A DNA stretch of 64,000 nt from Gammaproteobacteria bacterium (GTDB taxonomy: Bacteria; Pseudomonadota; Gammaproteobacteria; Steroidobacterales; Woeseiaceae), in NCBI GenBank assembly GCA_029862045.1, contig JAOTYE010000002.1:186001-250000 (forward strand), written 5' to 3'. Made by a program: the position numbers and the translations under genes. The stretch's first letter is position 1. The number at the start of each line of letters is the position of its first letter. The notes beneath the pieces were generated by a model. It was not told the origin of the DNA, made no database searches, and saw only the letters and a program-made list of their open reading frames with translations. This document shows, in pieces, positions 16,272-24,397 of the stretch.

Positions 16272-16664
16272 TCAACCGAGGATCACATCCTCAAGTACAT
16301 CGTGAATCACCTGCGTGGCAACTTCGACGAGCAGCACCTTGCCAGACAATACGACGCGCTCGAATCCGCGCCGTGGTGGCGGTAGCAGATCAATCAGTCC
16401 TGAAGGCAGTGCTCGTTTTGCGATTCCGGGTGGTAGTGGCTTGCCGCGTTGAAGATTCTTGGCGATACCCGGCGGTAGTCCTTGCTTGCCTTTTTTCTTG
16501 CTTTTTTGTGGTGCGCTGTGGTCACGGTAGTAGGCGCGAATAATCGAGGCTTCTCCGTCGGAGAAAACAACTTGCACGCCGAACTCGCGGGCTGTTGCCG
16601 TCGTGGAAAGCACGAGCATCAGCAGTGCTGCAAATCCAAATAGAATCGGTCTGGTCATCGTCAT
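16272..16664 (-). CDS. CigR-like secreted/periplasmic protein
   Basis: The 130-residue protein has a signal peptide (to about residue 25, STTATA). A basic stretch (KSKKKGKQ) is then followed by the repeat-like LPPGIAKNLQRGKPLPPGIAKR (shown as LPPGIAKN and LPPGIAKR). This double LPPGIAK motif is characteristic of proteins annotated as the anti-virulence regulator CigR family. The C-terminus (VVLSGKVLLVEVATQVIHDV) matches the small RcnB-like beta fold that ends those proteins. CigR was named for a Salmonella SPI-3 protein; the role in environmental bacteria is not known. It is convergent with the membrane-protein pair and stands alone. Confidence 0.75.
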   Translation of the reverse strand: MTMTRPILFGFAALLMLVLSTTATAREFGVQVVFSDGEASIIRAYYRDHSAPQKSKKKGKQGLPPGIAKNLQRGKPLPPGIAKRALPSGLIDLLPPPRRGFERVVLSGKVLLVEVATQVIHDVLEDVILG

Positions 16665-16779
16665 TGCTCAAGCTAGGGATTTTTCACACCGTAAGCCGCG
16701 ACAGGGCTTCTGGCCGTGATCGGGCTCACAGTAGTGCAACTGGGTTTGCGTTATGTCAAACCAGTAACGATCCCGAGCT

Positions 16780-17865
16780 TCAGGTCGCGACGTGGATGGG
16801 GCGCCGGCGTGCGCCCCAGGTACCGGCTTGCGCCTCGAAAACACCGGCAACTTCTGTGCCGCAGCTTGCACACGCGGCTTCCGGGCCGTCGATTTTGAGA
16901 TTCCAGGTCGAGAGCTCGTACCAGTCACGGCCGATCAGGACCTCGCCGCAGTTACTGCAGTAGGTGCTTCCGCCGGCGTAGTCGTGAACGTTGCCCGTGT
17001 AGACGTGATGCATACCGTTGCTGATCGCAATCTCGCGTGATTTCGTTAATGTCTCGATCGGTGTGCTCGGTGTATCCAGCATCTTCCAGTCGGGGTGGAA
17101 GGCCGTAAAATGCAATGGCACGTCGGGGCCGAGATGCCCGACGATCCACCGCGTCATGGCATCGATCTCGGCTGGGGAGTCGTTCTCGCCCGGTATCAGC
17201 AGGGTCGTCAGCTCGAACCAGATATCCGTATCGTTCTTCAGATAAACAAGTGTGTCGAGCACGGGCTCGAGGTGGCCGCCGCAGACCTTCCAGTAGAAGC
17301 GGTCGGTGAAGGCCTTGAGATCGACGTTTGCACCATCGATATGCTCGAAAAACTCACCGCATGCAGCCGCAGTGATATAGCCGGCTGTGACCGCGACGTT
17401 CTTGATGTTGCGGTCGTGGCAGGCTTTCGCGACATCAACGGCGTACTCGAGAAAGATCACCGGGTCGTTATAGGTGTAGGCGACGCTGCGGCTGCCCGTC
17501 TCGACAGCGGCCTGGGCAATTGCCTCCGGCGAGGCGCTGTCCTGCAACCGGTCGAATTCGCGCGATTTCGAGATATCCCAGTTTTGACAGAACTTGCAGG
17601 CGAGGTTGCAGCCCGCCGTACCGAATGACAACACGGGTGTGCCCGGCAGGAAATGATTGAGCGGCTTCTTCTCGATGGGATCGACGCAAAAACCGGATGA
17701 GCGGCCGTAGGTCGTCAGGACGATCTCGTCACCGGCGCGACCGCGCACGAAGCACAGACCGCGTTGTCCATCGCGAAGCTTGCAGAAACGCGGACAGACG
17801 TCGCACTGCAGCCGCCCATCATCGAGGCGCTGCCAGTATTTCGTGCTGTGGCCTTGTAGTGTCAT
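16780..17865 (-). CDS. amrS: AmmeMemoRadiSam system radical SAM enzyme
   Basis: The protein of 361 residues is typical of AmrS. The N-terminus has a Cys set, CDVCPRFC (21-28) and Cys38 in RGLCFVRG. The radical SAM motif is GCNLACKFC with Cys86, Cys90 and Cys93. The C-terminus has CSNCG and CASCG knuckles for an additional metal or cluster. The family shares ancestry with pyruvate formate-lyase activases and always travels with MEMO1-like and often AMMECR1-like proteins; its reaction is unknown. Here it is divergent from the MEMO1-like gene across 77 bases. The AMMECR1-like partner is not in the window. Confidence 0.93.
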   Translation of the reverse strand: MTLQGHSTKYWQRLDDGRLQCDVCPRFCKLRDGQRGLCFVRGRAGDEIVLTTYGRSSGFCVDPIEKKPLNHFLPGTPVLSFGTAGCNLACKFCQNWDISKSREFDRLQDSASPEAIAQAAVETGSRSVAYTYNDPVIFLEYAVDVAKACHDRNIKNVAVTAGYITAAACGEFFEHIDGANVDLKAFTDRFYWKVCGGHLEPVLDTLVYLKNDTDIWFELTTLLIPGENDSPAEIDAMTRWIVGHLGPDVPLHFTAFHPDWKMLDTPSTPIETLTKSREIAISNGMHHVYTGNVHDYAGGSTYCSNCGEVLIGRDWYELSTWNLKIDGPEAACASCGTEVAGVFEAQAGTWGARRRPIHVAT

Positions 17866-17942
17866 TCGTCACCGTACACCTACTTATATAAACCTTGGTT
17901 CAGAGGACTACAATTACAATATGTAGGAGGGGGCACGGTGCC

Positions 17943-18734
17943 ATGACTGTGATCCGCGAACCCGCTGTCGCCGGGCAGTTCTACCCGGGCGATGCAAAAG
18001 AACTCGGCAGGACGGTGGAATTCCTGCTCGATGAGGTGAAAAGCGGTGTGGGCGATGCGCCAAAAGCGCTGATCGTGCCACACGCCGGCTACATCTACTC
18101 CGGGCCGGTCGCTGCAGTAGCTTACGCCCGCCTGCGACCTTATCGGGATCAGTATCAACGCGTGATATTGCTCGGGCCATGCCACCGCGTGCCCGTGCGG
18201 GGCCTCGCACTTTCCAGTGCCGATGTATTCCGCACGCCACTTGGCGATGTGCCGCTCGATAAGAGGGCAATCGCGACTATCGACTCACCACGAGTCACGG
18301 TCTTCGATCAGAGTCACGAGTTCGAACACAGCCTCGAGGTACACCTGCCGTTTCTGCAGTCCGTGCTCGGCTCGTTCACGCTCGTGCCGATCGTGGTCGG
18401 CAATACAACATACGACCGCGTTGCCGACGTTCTCGATACCCTTTGGGGTGGGCCCGAGACGCTGATCGTCATCAGTTCTGACCTGAGCCACTACCTGAGC
18501 TACGACCAGGCTCGTGCGACCGATGGGGCAACACGGGAAGCGATTGAGGGTTTCGAAGTGCGGGGCATCGATCATGACGTCGCTTGCGGCGCCACGCCGA
18601 TCGGCGGACTGCTGATCGCAGCGAAGCGGCGCGGTATGAAAGTCACGACGCTCGCTTTGAAGAATTCGGGAGACACCGCCGGTGACAGGCGCAACGTTGT
18701 CGGCTATGGATCATGGGAGTTTCTGGAACAATGA
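17943..18734 (+). CDS. amrB: AmmeMemoRadiSam system protein B (MEMO1-like)
   Basis: From the ATG at 17943 the protein is 263 residues and begins MTVIREPAVAGQFYPGDAKE, the family signature. His47 (VPHAGYIYSGP), His81 (LGPCHRVPV) and Cys215 (DVACGATPIGGLL) correspond to the metal-binding triad of human MEMO1, and SSDLSHYLSYD is also conserved. The fold is related to extradiol dioxygenases, but the bacterial function is unknown. The ATG is preceded by AGGAGG about 14 bases upstream; an earlier in-frame ATG adds 16 non-conserved residues. It shares a 4-base overlap with pcm downstream. Confidence 0.92.
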   Translation: MTVIREPAVAGQFYPGDAKELGRTVEFLLDEVKSGVGDAPKALIVPHAGYIYSGPVAAVAYARLRPYRDQYQRVILLGPCHRVPVRGLALSSADVFRTPLGDVPLDKRAIATIDSPRVTVFDQSHEFEHSLEVHLPFLQSVLGSFTLVPIVVGNTTYDRVADVLDTLWGGPETLIVISSDLSHYLSYDQARATDGATREAIEGFEVRGIDHDVACGATPIGGLLIAAKRRGMKVTTLALKNSGDTAGDRRNVVGYGSWEFLEQ

Positions 18735-19447
18735 GGCGGGCGCTCTGTAGTTTGCTGTTGTTTGCAGTCGTCGCCCAGGGCGATGAGGTGGACTACTCCG
18801 CGCTGCGAGCCGAGTTGGTGGCCGAGGTCGAGTACTACGCAAAGCTGGCCTGGGACAGCGACGAGGCCACATTGAGTGCCGATGTGATCAGATCTTTGAG
18901 TACCGTTGAACGGCACAAGTTCGTGCCCGCGAGCGAGAGGCGCGATGCGTACGAGAATCGTCCCCTCTCGATTGGCCACGGGCAGACGATTTCGCAACCG
19001 TACATCGTCGCGTTGATGACCGACCTGATTGCGCCCGAGACCAGTGATGTTGTGCTCGAGATCGGCACGGGATCGGGATACCAGGCCGCTGTCCTTGCCG
19101 AGCTCGTCGATCACGTGTACACGATCGAGATCATCGAACCACTATTCAGCAGCGCAACCGCGCGCCTCGATCGCCTCGGCTACGACAACGTCACGACGCA
19201 ACTTGGTGACGGGTACTATGGTTGGGAGCAACATGCTCCATTTGATGCGATTGTTGTCACGGCTGCCGCAAGTCATGTGCCACCGCCGCTGATTCAGCAA
19301 CTCAAACCTGGTGGGCGCATGGTCATCCCGGTCGGCGGCCGCTGGATGACACAACAGTTGCTCCTGATCGAGAAGACCGAGCAGGACAAGATCATCACGA
19401 AACAGGTCGCTGCCGTTAGATTCGTGCCGTTGACCGGCGAACACTGA
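18731..19447 (+). CDS. pcm: Protein-L-isoaspartate O-methyltransferase with signal peptide
   Basis: The 238-residue protein matches Pcm: ERHKFVPASERRDAYENRPL, IGHGQTISQPYIVALM (catalytic region) and VLEIGTGSGYQAAVLAEL, the SAM-binding motif. The family transfers methyl from SAM to isoaspartyl residues to start protein repair. Unlike most bacterial Pcm, this one starts with a hydrophobic stretch (MRRALCSLLLFAVVAQG), which looks like a signal peptide and implies a periplasmic or membrane location. The ATG overlaps the upstream stop (ATGA). SAM supply in the periplasm is unclear, so the location needs checking. The next gene starts 5 bases after its stop. Confidence 0.87.
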   Translation: MRRALCSLLLFAVVAQGDEVDYSALRAELVAEVEYYAKLAWDSDEATLSADVIRSLSTVERHKFVPASERRDAYENRPLSIGHGQTISQPYIVALMTDLIAPETSDVVLEIGTGSGYQAAVLAELVDHVYTIEIIEPLFSSATARLDRLGYDNVTTQLGDGYYGWEQHAPFDAIVVTAAASHVPPPLIQQLKPGGRMVIPVGGRWMTQQLLLIEKTEQDKIITKQVAAVRFVPLTGEH

Positions 19448-19452
19448 TCGCC

Positions 19453-21840
19453 TTGCGTCGCCTGTTGTTTGCAACGCTATTCGTCTCGGCCGCCGCGATC
19501 GGCTACGAGATCCTGCTGATGCGCGTGTTGTCGATCGTACAATGGCATCATTTCGCGTACATGATCATCAGCCTCGCTCTGTTGGGCTACGGTGCGAGCG
19601 GCACTTTTATTGCGCTATTCAGGAAATCGCTCGAGCGGCATTTCGCAGCGGCGTTTGCGACCAGTGCGCTGTTATTCAGCATCGCGATGCTCGTGTGTTT
19701 CGTACTTGGCCAGCGCGTTCCGTTCAACGCGCTTGAGGTGGTCTGGGACCGGCGCCAGTTTCTGAACCTCAGCATCATCTACCTGATTTTTTTCGTGCCA
19801 TTTTTCTTTGCCGCGTGCTGTATCGGGCTGGCTTTCACGTGCCGCCAGGCCTACATCAGCCGTATCTATTTTTTTGATTTACTGGGCGCGGGGCTGGGCG
19901 CGATCTTGATCATCGCCACACTATTCGTGCTGGCCCCACAGAATGCGCTGCTGGTGTTGATCGGTCTGGCTGTTATCGCCTCAGCATTGGCGGGATTCGG
20001 GTCGGCGATACAACGACCGCTTGTGGCGCTGCAGGTCGTGTGGCTCGCGTTCGTTCTGTTCGGCATGCCTGAGCAGTGGCTCGGCTTGCGCCTGTCCGAG
20101 TACAAAGGCCTGAGCCAGGCCATGCAGGTTATCGATAGCAGGACCGTGGCCGTGTCGTCGAGCCCACTCGGCCTGTTGACCGTAGTCGAGAGCCCGACGA
20201 TACCGTTTCGCCACGCGCCCGGGCTGAGCTTTGGCACACGCCATGTGCCGCCCGAGCAGCTTGGCGTGTTCACCGATGGTGATGCGCTGAGTGTGATTAC
20301 GCGCTACGACGGAGACATGTCGAAGCTTGGCTACCTCGGCGAAGTCACAGCTGCGTTACCGTATGGGCTGCTCGACCGGCCGCAAGTTCTCGTGCTTGGC
20401 GCCGGCGGTGGCAGCGACGTTTTGCTTGCACTGCACAACGGCGCAAGTCACGTTGATGCTGTCGAGCTCAATCCACAGATGATCGAGCTCGTTCGCGGCA
20501 CTTACGCGGACTTCAGCGGCCGCGTGTATGAGGATCCTCGCGTAACCGTGTACCGGCGTGAGGCGCGCGGCTTTGTTGCGCAACGTAAGCAGCGCTACGA
20601 CCTGATACAAATCGGGCTCCTCGATTCGTTCGGCGCATCAGGTACCGGCGTGCAGTCATTGCATGAAAGTTATCTCTACACGGTTGAGGGATTACAGGAG
20701 TACCTCGCGCACCTCGAACCCAATGGTATGCTTGCGATCACGCGCTGGCTCAAATTACCGCCGCGCGACAGCCTCAAGTTATTTGCGACGGCGGTCGAGG
20801 CGCTGCGCGTATCCGGCATCGATGAGTCCGGCCGGCGTCTTGCGGTGATTCGCAGCTGGAACACGAGCACGCTGCTGATCAAGAACAATGAATTCACGCA
20901 TCAGGACATCGCTGCTGTACATGAATTCGCAGAGACGCATTCGTTCGACACCGTCTACTACCCAGGCATGCCGAAAGCTGATGCCAATCGCTTCAACCAA
21001 CTCGAGCAGCCGTATCTTTATAATGGCGCCATGGCGTTGCTTGGAGGCAAGGCCGACGACCTGCTCGAACGCTACAAGTTTCACATCGCGCCTGCGACAG
21101 ACAATCAACCGTACTTCTTTCACTTCTTCAAATGGGACTCGATGCGCGAGGTCATGGCGCTGCGCAAGCGCGGCGGGGCAGGGCTGATCGAGTGGGGCTA
21201 CCTGATCCTTGTCTCTACAGTGATACAAGCCGTGATCGCCGGCTTCGTGCTGATATTGATGCCACTCGCCCGCATCAAACGCACCTGGCCCGCCGGAACC
21301 GGCGCGCGTATGGGCAGCTACTTCTTTTTGCTCGGGCTCGCATTCCTGTTTGTCGAAATGGCGTTCATCCAGAAATTCATTCTGTTCCTGAGCCATCCGC
21401 TGTATTCGGTTGCGGTCGTCTTGAGCGGCTTCCTCGTGTTCGCAGGGATTGGTAGTGCGTTGTCAGCCAGGCTGACGCGTCGCTCGCCTGTAGCGTACGT
21501 CGCCGGCGCAATTGCCGCCATAACGATTATCTATGTGTTGCTGCTGCCGCTGGTTTTTCGCCAGTTCATGGGGCTCGCAGACGTGGCGAAAATTATCCTT
21601 TCGATCGTGCTGATCGCACCACTCGCGTTCTGTATGGGTATGCCGTTTCCGCTCGGGCTGAAACGCCTTGCGGACCGTGCGCCTGATTTTGTTCCGTGGG
21701 CCTGGGGCATCAACGGCTTCGCCTCGGTGATAAGTGCAGCGCTCGCGACCTTGCTTGCGATCGAGTTTGGCTTCACAGCCGTGCTATTGCTTGCACTGTT
21801 GTTCTACGCAAGTGCCGCTGTTGCGATACGAAGTTGGTAG
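19453..21840 (+). CDS. Polytopic membrane protein with spermidine-synthase-like domain
   Basis: The TTG start at 19453 gives 795 residues. Residues 1-215 contain about six hydrophobic helices. The middle (about 300-460) is a Rossmann methyltransferase-like domain with VLVLGAGGGSDVLLAL and VDAVELNPQMIELV, as in spermidine synthases. The C-terminal third (about 580-795) again has six or more helices. These proteins are often annotated as fused MFS/spermidine synthase and belong to the SpeE-like superfamily; polyamine synthesis is unproven. Here it is translationally linked to pcm and MEMO1, so it may act with them on membrane or exported substrates. Confidence 0.83.
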   Translation: MRRLLFATLFVSAAAIGYEILLMRVLSIVQWHHFAYMIISLALLGYGASGTFIALFRKSLERHFAAAFATSALLFSIAMLVCFVLGQRVPFNALEVVWDRRQFLNLSIIYLIFFVPFFFAACCIGLAFTCRQAYISRIYFFDLLGAGLGAILIIATLFVLAPQNALLVLIGLAVIASALAGFGSAIQRPLVALQVVWLAFVLFGMPEQWLGLRLSEYKGLSQAMQVIDSRTVAVSSSPLGLLTVVESPTIPFRHAPGLSFGTRHVPPEQLGVFTDGDALSVITRYDGDMSKLGYLGEVTAALPYGLLDRPQVLVLGAGGGSDVLLALHNGASHVDAVELNPQMIELVRGTYADFSGRVYEDPRVTVYRREARGFVAQRKQRYDLIQIGLLDSFGASGTGVQSLHESYLYTVEGLQEYLAHLEPNGMLAITRWLKLPPRDSLKLFATAVEALRVSGIDESGRRLAVIRSWNTSTLLIKNNEFTHQDIAAVHEFAETHSFDTVYYPGMPKADANRFNQLEQPYLYNGAMALLGGKADDLLERYKFHIAPATDNQPYFFHFFKWDSMREVMALRKRGGAGLIEWGYLILVSTVIQAVIAGFVLILMPLARIKRTWPAGTGARMGSYFFLLGLAFLFVEMAFIQKFILFLSHPLYSVAVVLSGFLVFAGIGSALSARLTRRSPVAYVAGAIAAITIIYVLLLPLVFRQFMGLADVAKIILSIVLIAPLAFCMGMPFPLGLKRLADRAPDFVPWAWGINGFASVISAALATLLAIEFGFTAVLLLALLFYASAAVAIRSW

Positions 21841-21842
21841 CA

Positions 21843-21860
21843 ATCCAAAGTCATTTGGAT
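21843..21860 (+). terminator. Small hairpin just after the AmmeMemo operon, weak terminator candidate
   Basis: ATCCAAA-gtca-TTTGGAT forms a perfect 7-base-pair stem with a 4-base loop, starting 2 bases after the stop of the membrane spermidine-synthase-like gene. It lacks a U-run, so it is at best a weak or Rho-assisted terminator or an mRNA 3' stabiliser. Confidence 0.3.
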
Positions 21861-21947
21861 ATCCGCTTTCGGCCCAAAACGCTGGCTTCTCCGCCACCGT
21901 CTGGGGAGTTGATCATACAATTGCCGATCGACGGGTCCTTCTCACGA

Positions 21948-21953
21948 TATAAT
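21948..21953 (+). promoter_or_regulatory. Consensus -10 box before the 2OG-oxygenase gene
   Basis: A perfect TATAAT lies 37 bases before the ATG of the oxygenase gene. No convincing -35 hexamer is present 16-18 bases upstream, so this is an incomplete promoter assignment; an activator might compensate. Confidence 0.35.
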
Positions 21954-21990
21954 ACCGGTTCCGCTCTGTCATAGATGAGATCACACAGAA

Positions 21991-22584
21991 ATGACCGCTG
22001 GATTTGTTCGCGAGTTCCCCAACGCCCGGCCGATGGTGGAAAATGTTTATCTTTCCCTCATCGCGTATCTTCCCAAACATTTTTCTGCAGAAGAATGTCA
22101 CAAGATAGTTGGACTGGCTAATGCCGAAGAAAAGAGTGAGGGCCAGATAGGTCGTGGTCAAGATCTTCAAATCAGAGACTCAAAGGTCAGCTACATAAAG
22201 GTTGGTGATGAGAGCGCGTGGATCTACGAAAAGCTGGAACAGATTCTTTTCGATCTTAACAAGGAGTACAAATTCGAATTAAACGGATTCCATGAAGGGC
22301 TTCAGATTGCCGAGTACACAAGCCCTGGTGGTCACTACACGTGGCATAACGATCTTGGTGCCGGCATTTTCTCAGCACGAAAGCTGAGCATGAGTGTTCA
22401 ACTCAGCGACACCGGCGACTATGAGGGCGGCGAGTTGGAGTTCATGGATAGCTCGGCACCGGCACCCAAGGAAATTGGCTCATTAATCGTATTTCCTTCC
22501 TACCTGCAGCACCGGGTCAAGCCTGTGGCCTCCGGTCTAAGAAGATCACTGGTGTGTTGGGCATCCGGTCCAGCTTTCAAATAG
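21991..22584 (+). CDS. 2-oxoglutarate/Fe(II)-dependent oxygenase (prolyl-4-hydroxylase-like)
   Basis: The 197-residue protein carries the double-stranded beta-helix metal site: His119 and Asp121 in YTWHNDLG, the distal His174 in YLQHRV, and Arg184 or Arg185 (GLRRSLV) for the 2-oxoglutarate carboxylate. EYTSPGGHYTWHND and YEGGELEF match the P4Hc-type hydroxylases (PiuC/PKHD-like). It would hydroxylate a peptide or small molecule with O2 and 2-oxoglutarate. The region is somewhat less GC-rich than its neighbours. It stands alone with its own -10 box. The substrate is unknown. Confidence 0.87.
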   Translation: MTAGFVREFPNARPMVENVYLSLIAYLPKHFSAEECHKIVGLANAEEKSEGQIGRGQDLQIRDSKVSYIKVGDESAWIYEKLEQILFDLNKEYKFELNGFHEGLQIAEYTSPGGHYTWHNDLGAGIFSARKLSMSVQLSDTGDYEGGELEFMDSSAPAPKEIGSLIVFPSYLQHRVKPVASGLRRSLVCWASGPAFK

Positions 22585-22762
22585 AAAAGGCGCGGCCTGT
22601 CCTTCGGCAGACAATCTAACCCGCTGTCCGATGAGATTGCGAATCTGTGATCTGATTCCTGCAAATCGGAGTGAGCCAACACACTATTGCCTGTAACTGG
22701 TAACTGACCGCGGCCCTCGAGTGGCCATGGACAGGTAATCGCAGACCTTTGAGGAGCCCCAA

Positions 22763-23386
22763 ATGAAACGCTGGATTCTGTTTGTATCTCTCCTGATTCT
22801 TGCTGTGCCGGTAGTGGGCTCCGCCGAATCCCAGGAAAGGAAGGGGCAGCGGCTCTTTGCCGGCTGTGTCAAAAAGGTCGATGACAAGGCGACACTCAAG
22901 ACCGGACAGTTCGTTTGCAAGGGGGACAGAGACCCCGCGCCGTTCGGCGGCAACGGCAGGGCCTGCGGGGATTGCCACGTACCGGGGGACAATTTCGGGA
23001 TATCGACAAAGCGCATCGCCAGTTTGCGGCGCAACAATCCGTTCTTCTTCCCGGGCCTCGACGAAGATCAGAAATTATTGCGGACTCACGGTCTTGTCCA
23101 CGTCATTGTTCCGGGCAGCATTGACGAGTTTCGGCAGACGCCGAAGCTGGTTCATTTGCAGTCCTTGTGCGATAAGAGGGGAAACTGTGATGCGCTGGGA
23201 CTCAACGCTGACCGGGTCACGAACCTCTGCGCCTTCTCGATTCAGGCTATCAGTAACCACATGGCCAAAACCGTCAAGCGGGTACCGGGAAAGGATTTCA
23301 GAGTGCCGACCGAAAAAGAGTGCAAGTGGTTGGTGGCATACATGGTGTCCGATCTGGTCGCCGATCAGGACGAAAGAAACAGGTAA
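22763..23386 (+). CDS. Secreted c-type cytochrome-like protein, single haem motif
   Basis: A clear signal peptide (MKRWILFVSLLILAVPVVGS) leads a 207-residue protein. Its haem motif is CGDCH within GGNGRACGDCHVPGDNF (residues about 67-83). Other cysteines (Cys31, Cys51, Cys134, Cys140 and later) may form disulfides. ISNHMAKTVKRVPGKDFRVPT resembles a segment of the larger cytochrome encoded at 28.3-29.6 kb (FPKTLNRVADVDFRLPT), which also shares the GNGRxCGxCH motif, so the two belong to one family. A ribosome site (TTTGAGGAG) precedes the ATG. The redox partner and function are unknown. Confidence 0.78.
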   Translation: MKRWILFVSLLILAVPVVGSAESQERKGQRLFAGCVKKVDDKATLKTGQFVCKGDRDPAPFGGNGRACGDCHVPGDNFGISTKRIASLRRNNPFFFPGLDEDQKLLRTHGLVHVIVPGSIDEFRQTPKLVHLQSLCDKRGNCDALGLNADRVTNLCAFSIQAISNHMAKTVKRVPGKDFRVPTEKECKWLVAYMVSDLVADQDERNR

Positions 23387-23439
23387 ACGCTTGCTTTTTT
23401 GTGGCTGAGCGATGCGTTGTCAGACCCGTCGTTAATCTC

Positions 23440-24015
23440 CTAGGGCAGATTTTCGAGCATGTTCAACGCGGACTGCCGGATCGATTCATCGCTGCCGATC
23501 TGCGTCGCGGTTGTCAGCGCAGTGCGAGCTTCCTCGGTATTGCCGAGTTCGCTATTGACATACCCCAGTGTCAACCAAATCCTCTGATTTGAACGGTCCA
23601 CGGCGATGCCGTCATTGAGCCTGCGAAGGGCTTCCGTTGATCTACCAAGATAATGCAGCGTGAGGCCCAGGTTGTTGTGGATCTCCGCATTGTTCGGGCT
23701 GAACACCAATAGCCGTTCGTACAAGTCCGCAGCCCTGTCATATTGCCTGTTGGAGAAATACTCATCAGCCTGACGAGACATGTCGGCCGGGTTTTGAACA
23801 GTTGGCTGACTCAGCGCCGACGAACTCAGTCGTGCGATGTCGTTTTCCGTGATGTTGTTCGGCCATACGGGCACGGATCGGTCCGCTGTCACTGTATGGG
23901 CGCTGACGCTATCCGTGTCTTGAACGTAGTAGTCGCGGGTGACGGCAAAAATCGCAAGTCCAAAGAGGACCTGGAATACGGTCATCGAAATCCAGAATCT
24001 AGCATCACGAATCAT
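23440..24015 (-). CDS. Membrane-anchored TPR protein
   Basis: One N-terminal transmembrane helix (about residues 8-25, ISMTVFQVLFGLAIFAVT) is followed by a variable linker and about three TPR motifs (residues 82-185). These include ADEYFSNRQYDRAADLYERL, AEIHNNLGLTLHYLGRSTEA and IWLTLGYVNSELGNTEEART. TPRs give a protein-binding solenoid, here facing the periplasm. It is convergent with the cytochrome-like gene. No specific family beyond TPR is recognised. Confidence 0.78.
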   Translation of the reverse strand: MIRDARFWISMTVFQVLFGLAIFAVTRDYYVQDTDSVSAHTVTADRSVPVWPNNITENDIARLSSSALSQPTVQNPADMSRQADEYFSNRQYDRAADLYERLLVFSPNNAEIHNNLGLTLHYLGRSTEALRRLNDGIAVDRSNQRIWLTLGYVNSELGNTEEARTALTTATQIGSDESIRQSALNMLENLP

Positions 24016-24397
24016 AGTCGCCGCCTGTTACGGTTGTCTTGTTGGAGGAGGTACACCGCAATCTTTATTACAACAGCTCACGCTGCCGTGCAACACGATT
24101 GCTGATCATTGACGATCCAGGATCAGGCGGTCGCTTGGTGCCGTATATGGTCGCCGTAGCGGGACTGCGCGGACCGTCCGCGGCCGATGTCCTGCATCGC
24201 AACACGCAAACTCGCGAAATAGAACAAGTCTAATCGACCTCAACACTCCTTATATGCGTTGGAAAAACCATTTCAGCGCGAAAATGAAACGAACGACGAT
24301 CACAGATGATTCGACCTTTGAGGTCATCTATACTGCGGCGCGAAATGATACGAATGCAAAATTAATCATTCGTTGATCCGCTGATAGGGAGAGCAGT
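24016..24397. other. 382-base gap between divergent genes, without a supported gene
   Basis: No open frame here has a ribosome site, family resemblance or sensible composition. The right part looks regulatory. TATACT (24328-24333) could be a -10 box for the GAF-GGDEF gene, with a GACCT-N3-AGGTC repeat just before it. An inverted repeat with 7-base arms (ACGAATG-N10-CATTCGT, 24350-24373) sits between that box and the start codon. The left part, next to the TPR gene, shows nothing notable. Confidence 0.5.
24350..24373. repeat. Inverted repeat before the diguanylate cyclase gene
   Basis: ACGAATG-caaaattaat-CATTCGT has perfect 7-base arms and an AT-rich 10-base spacer, 24 bases before the ATG. 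It could be an operator or a 5' leader hairpin that limits translation. No similar repeat was noticed elsewhere in the window. Confidence 0.4.

Noticed and set aside
17095-17628. Open frame on the plus strand inside amrS
   Set aside because: It is a complementary-strand artefact of the radical SAM gene; no ribosome site or family.
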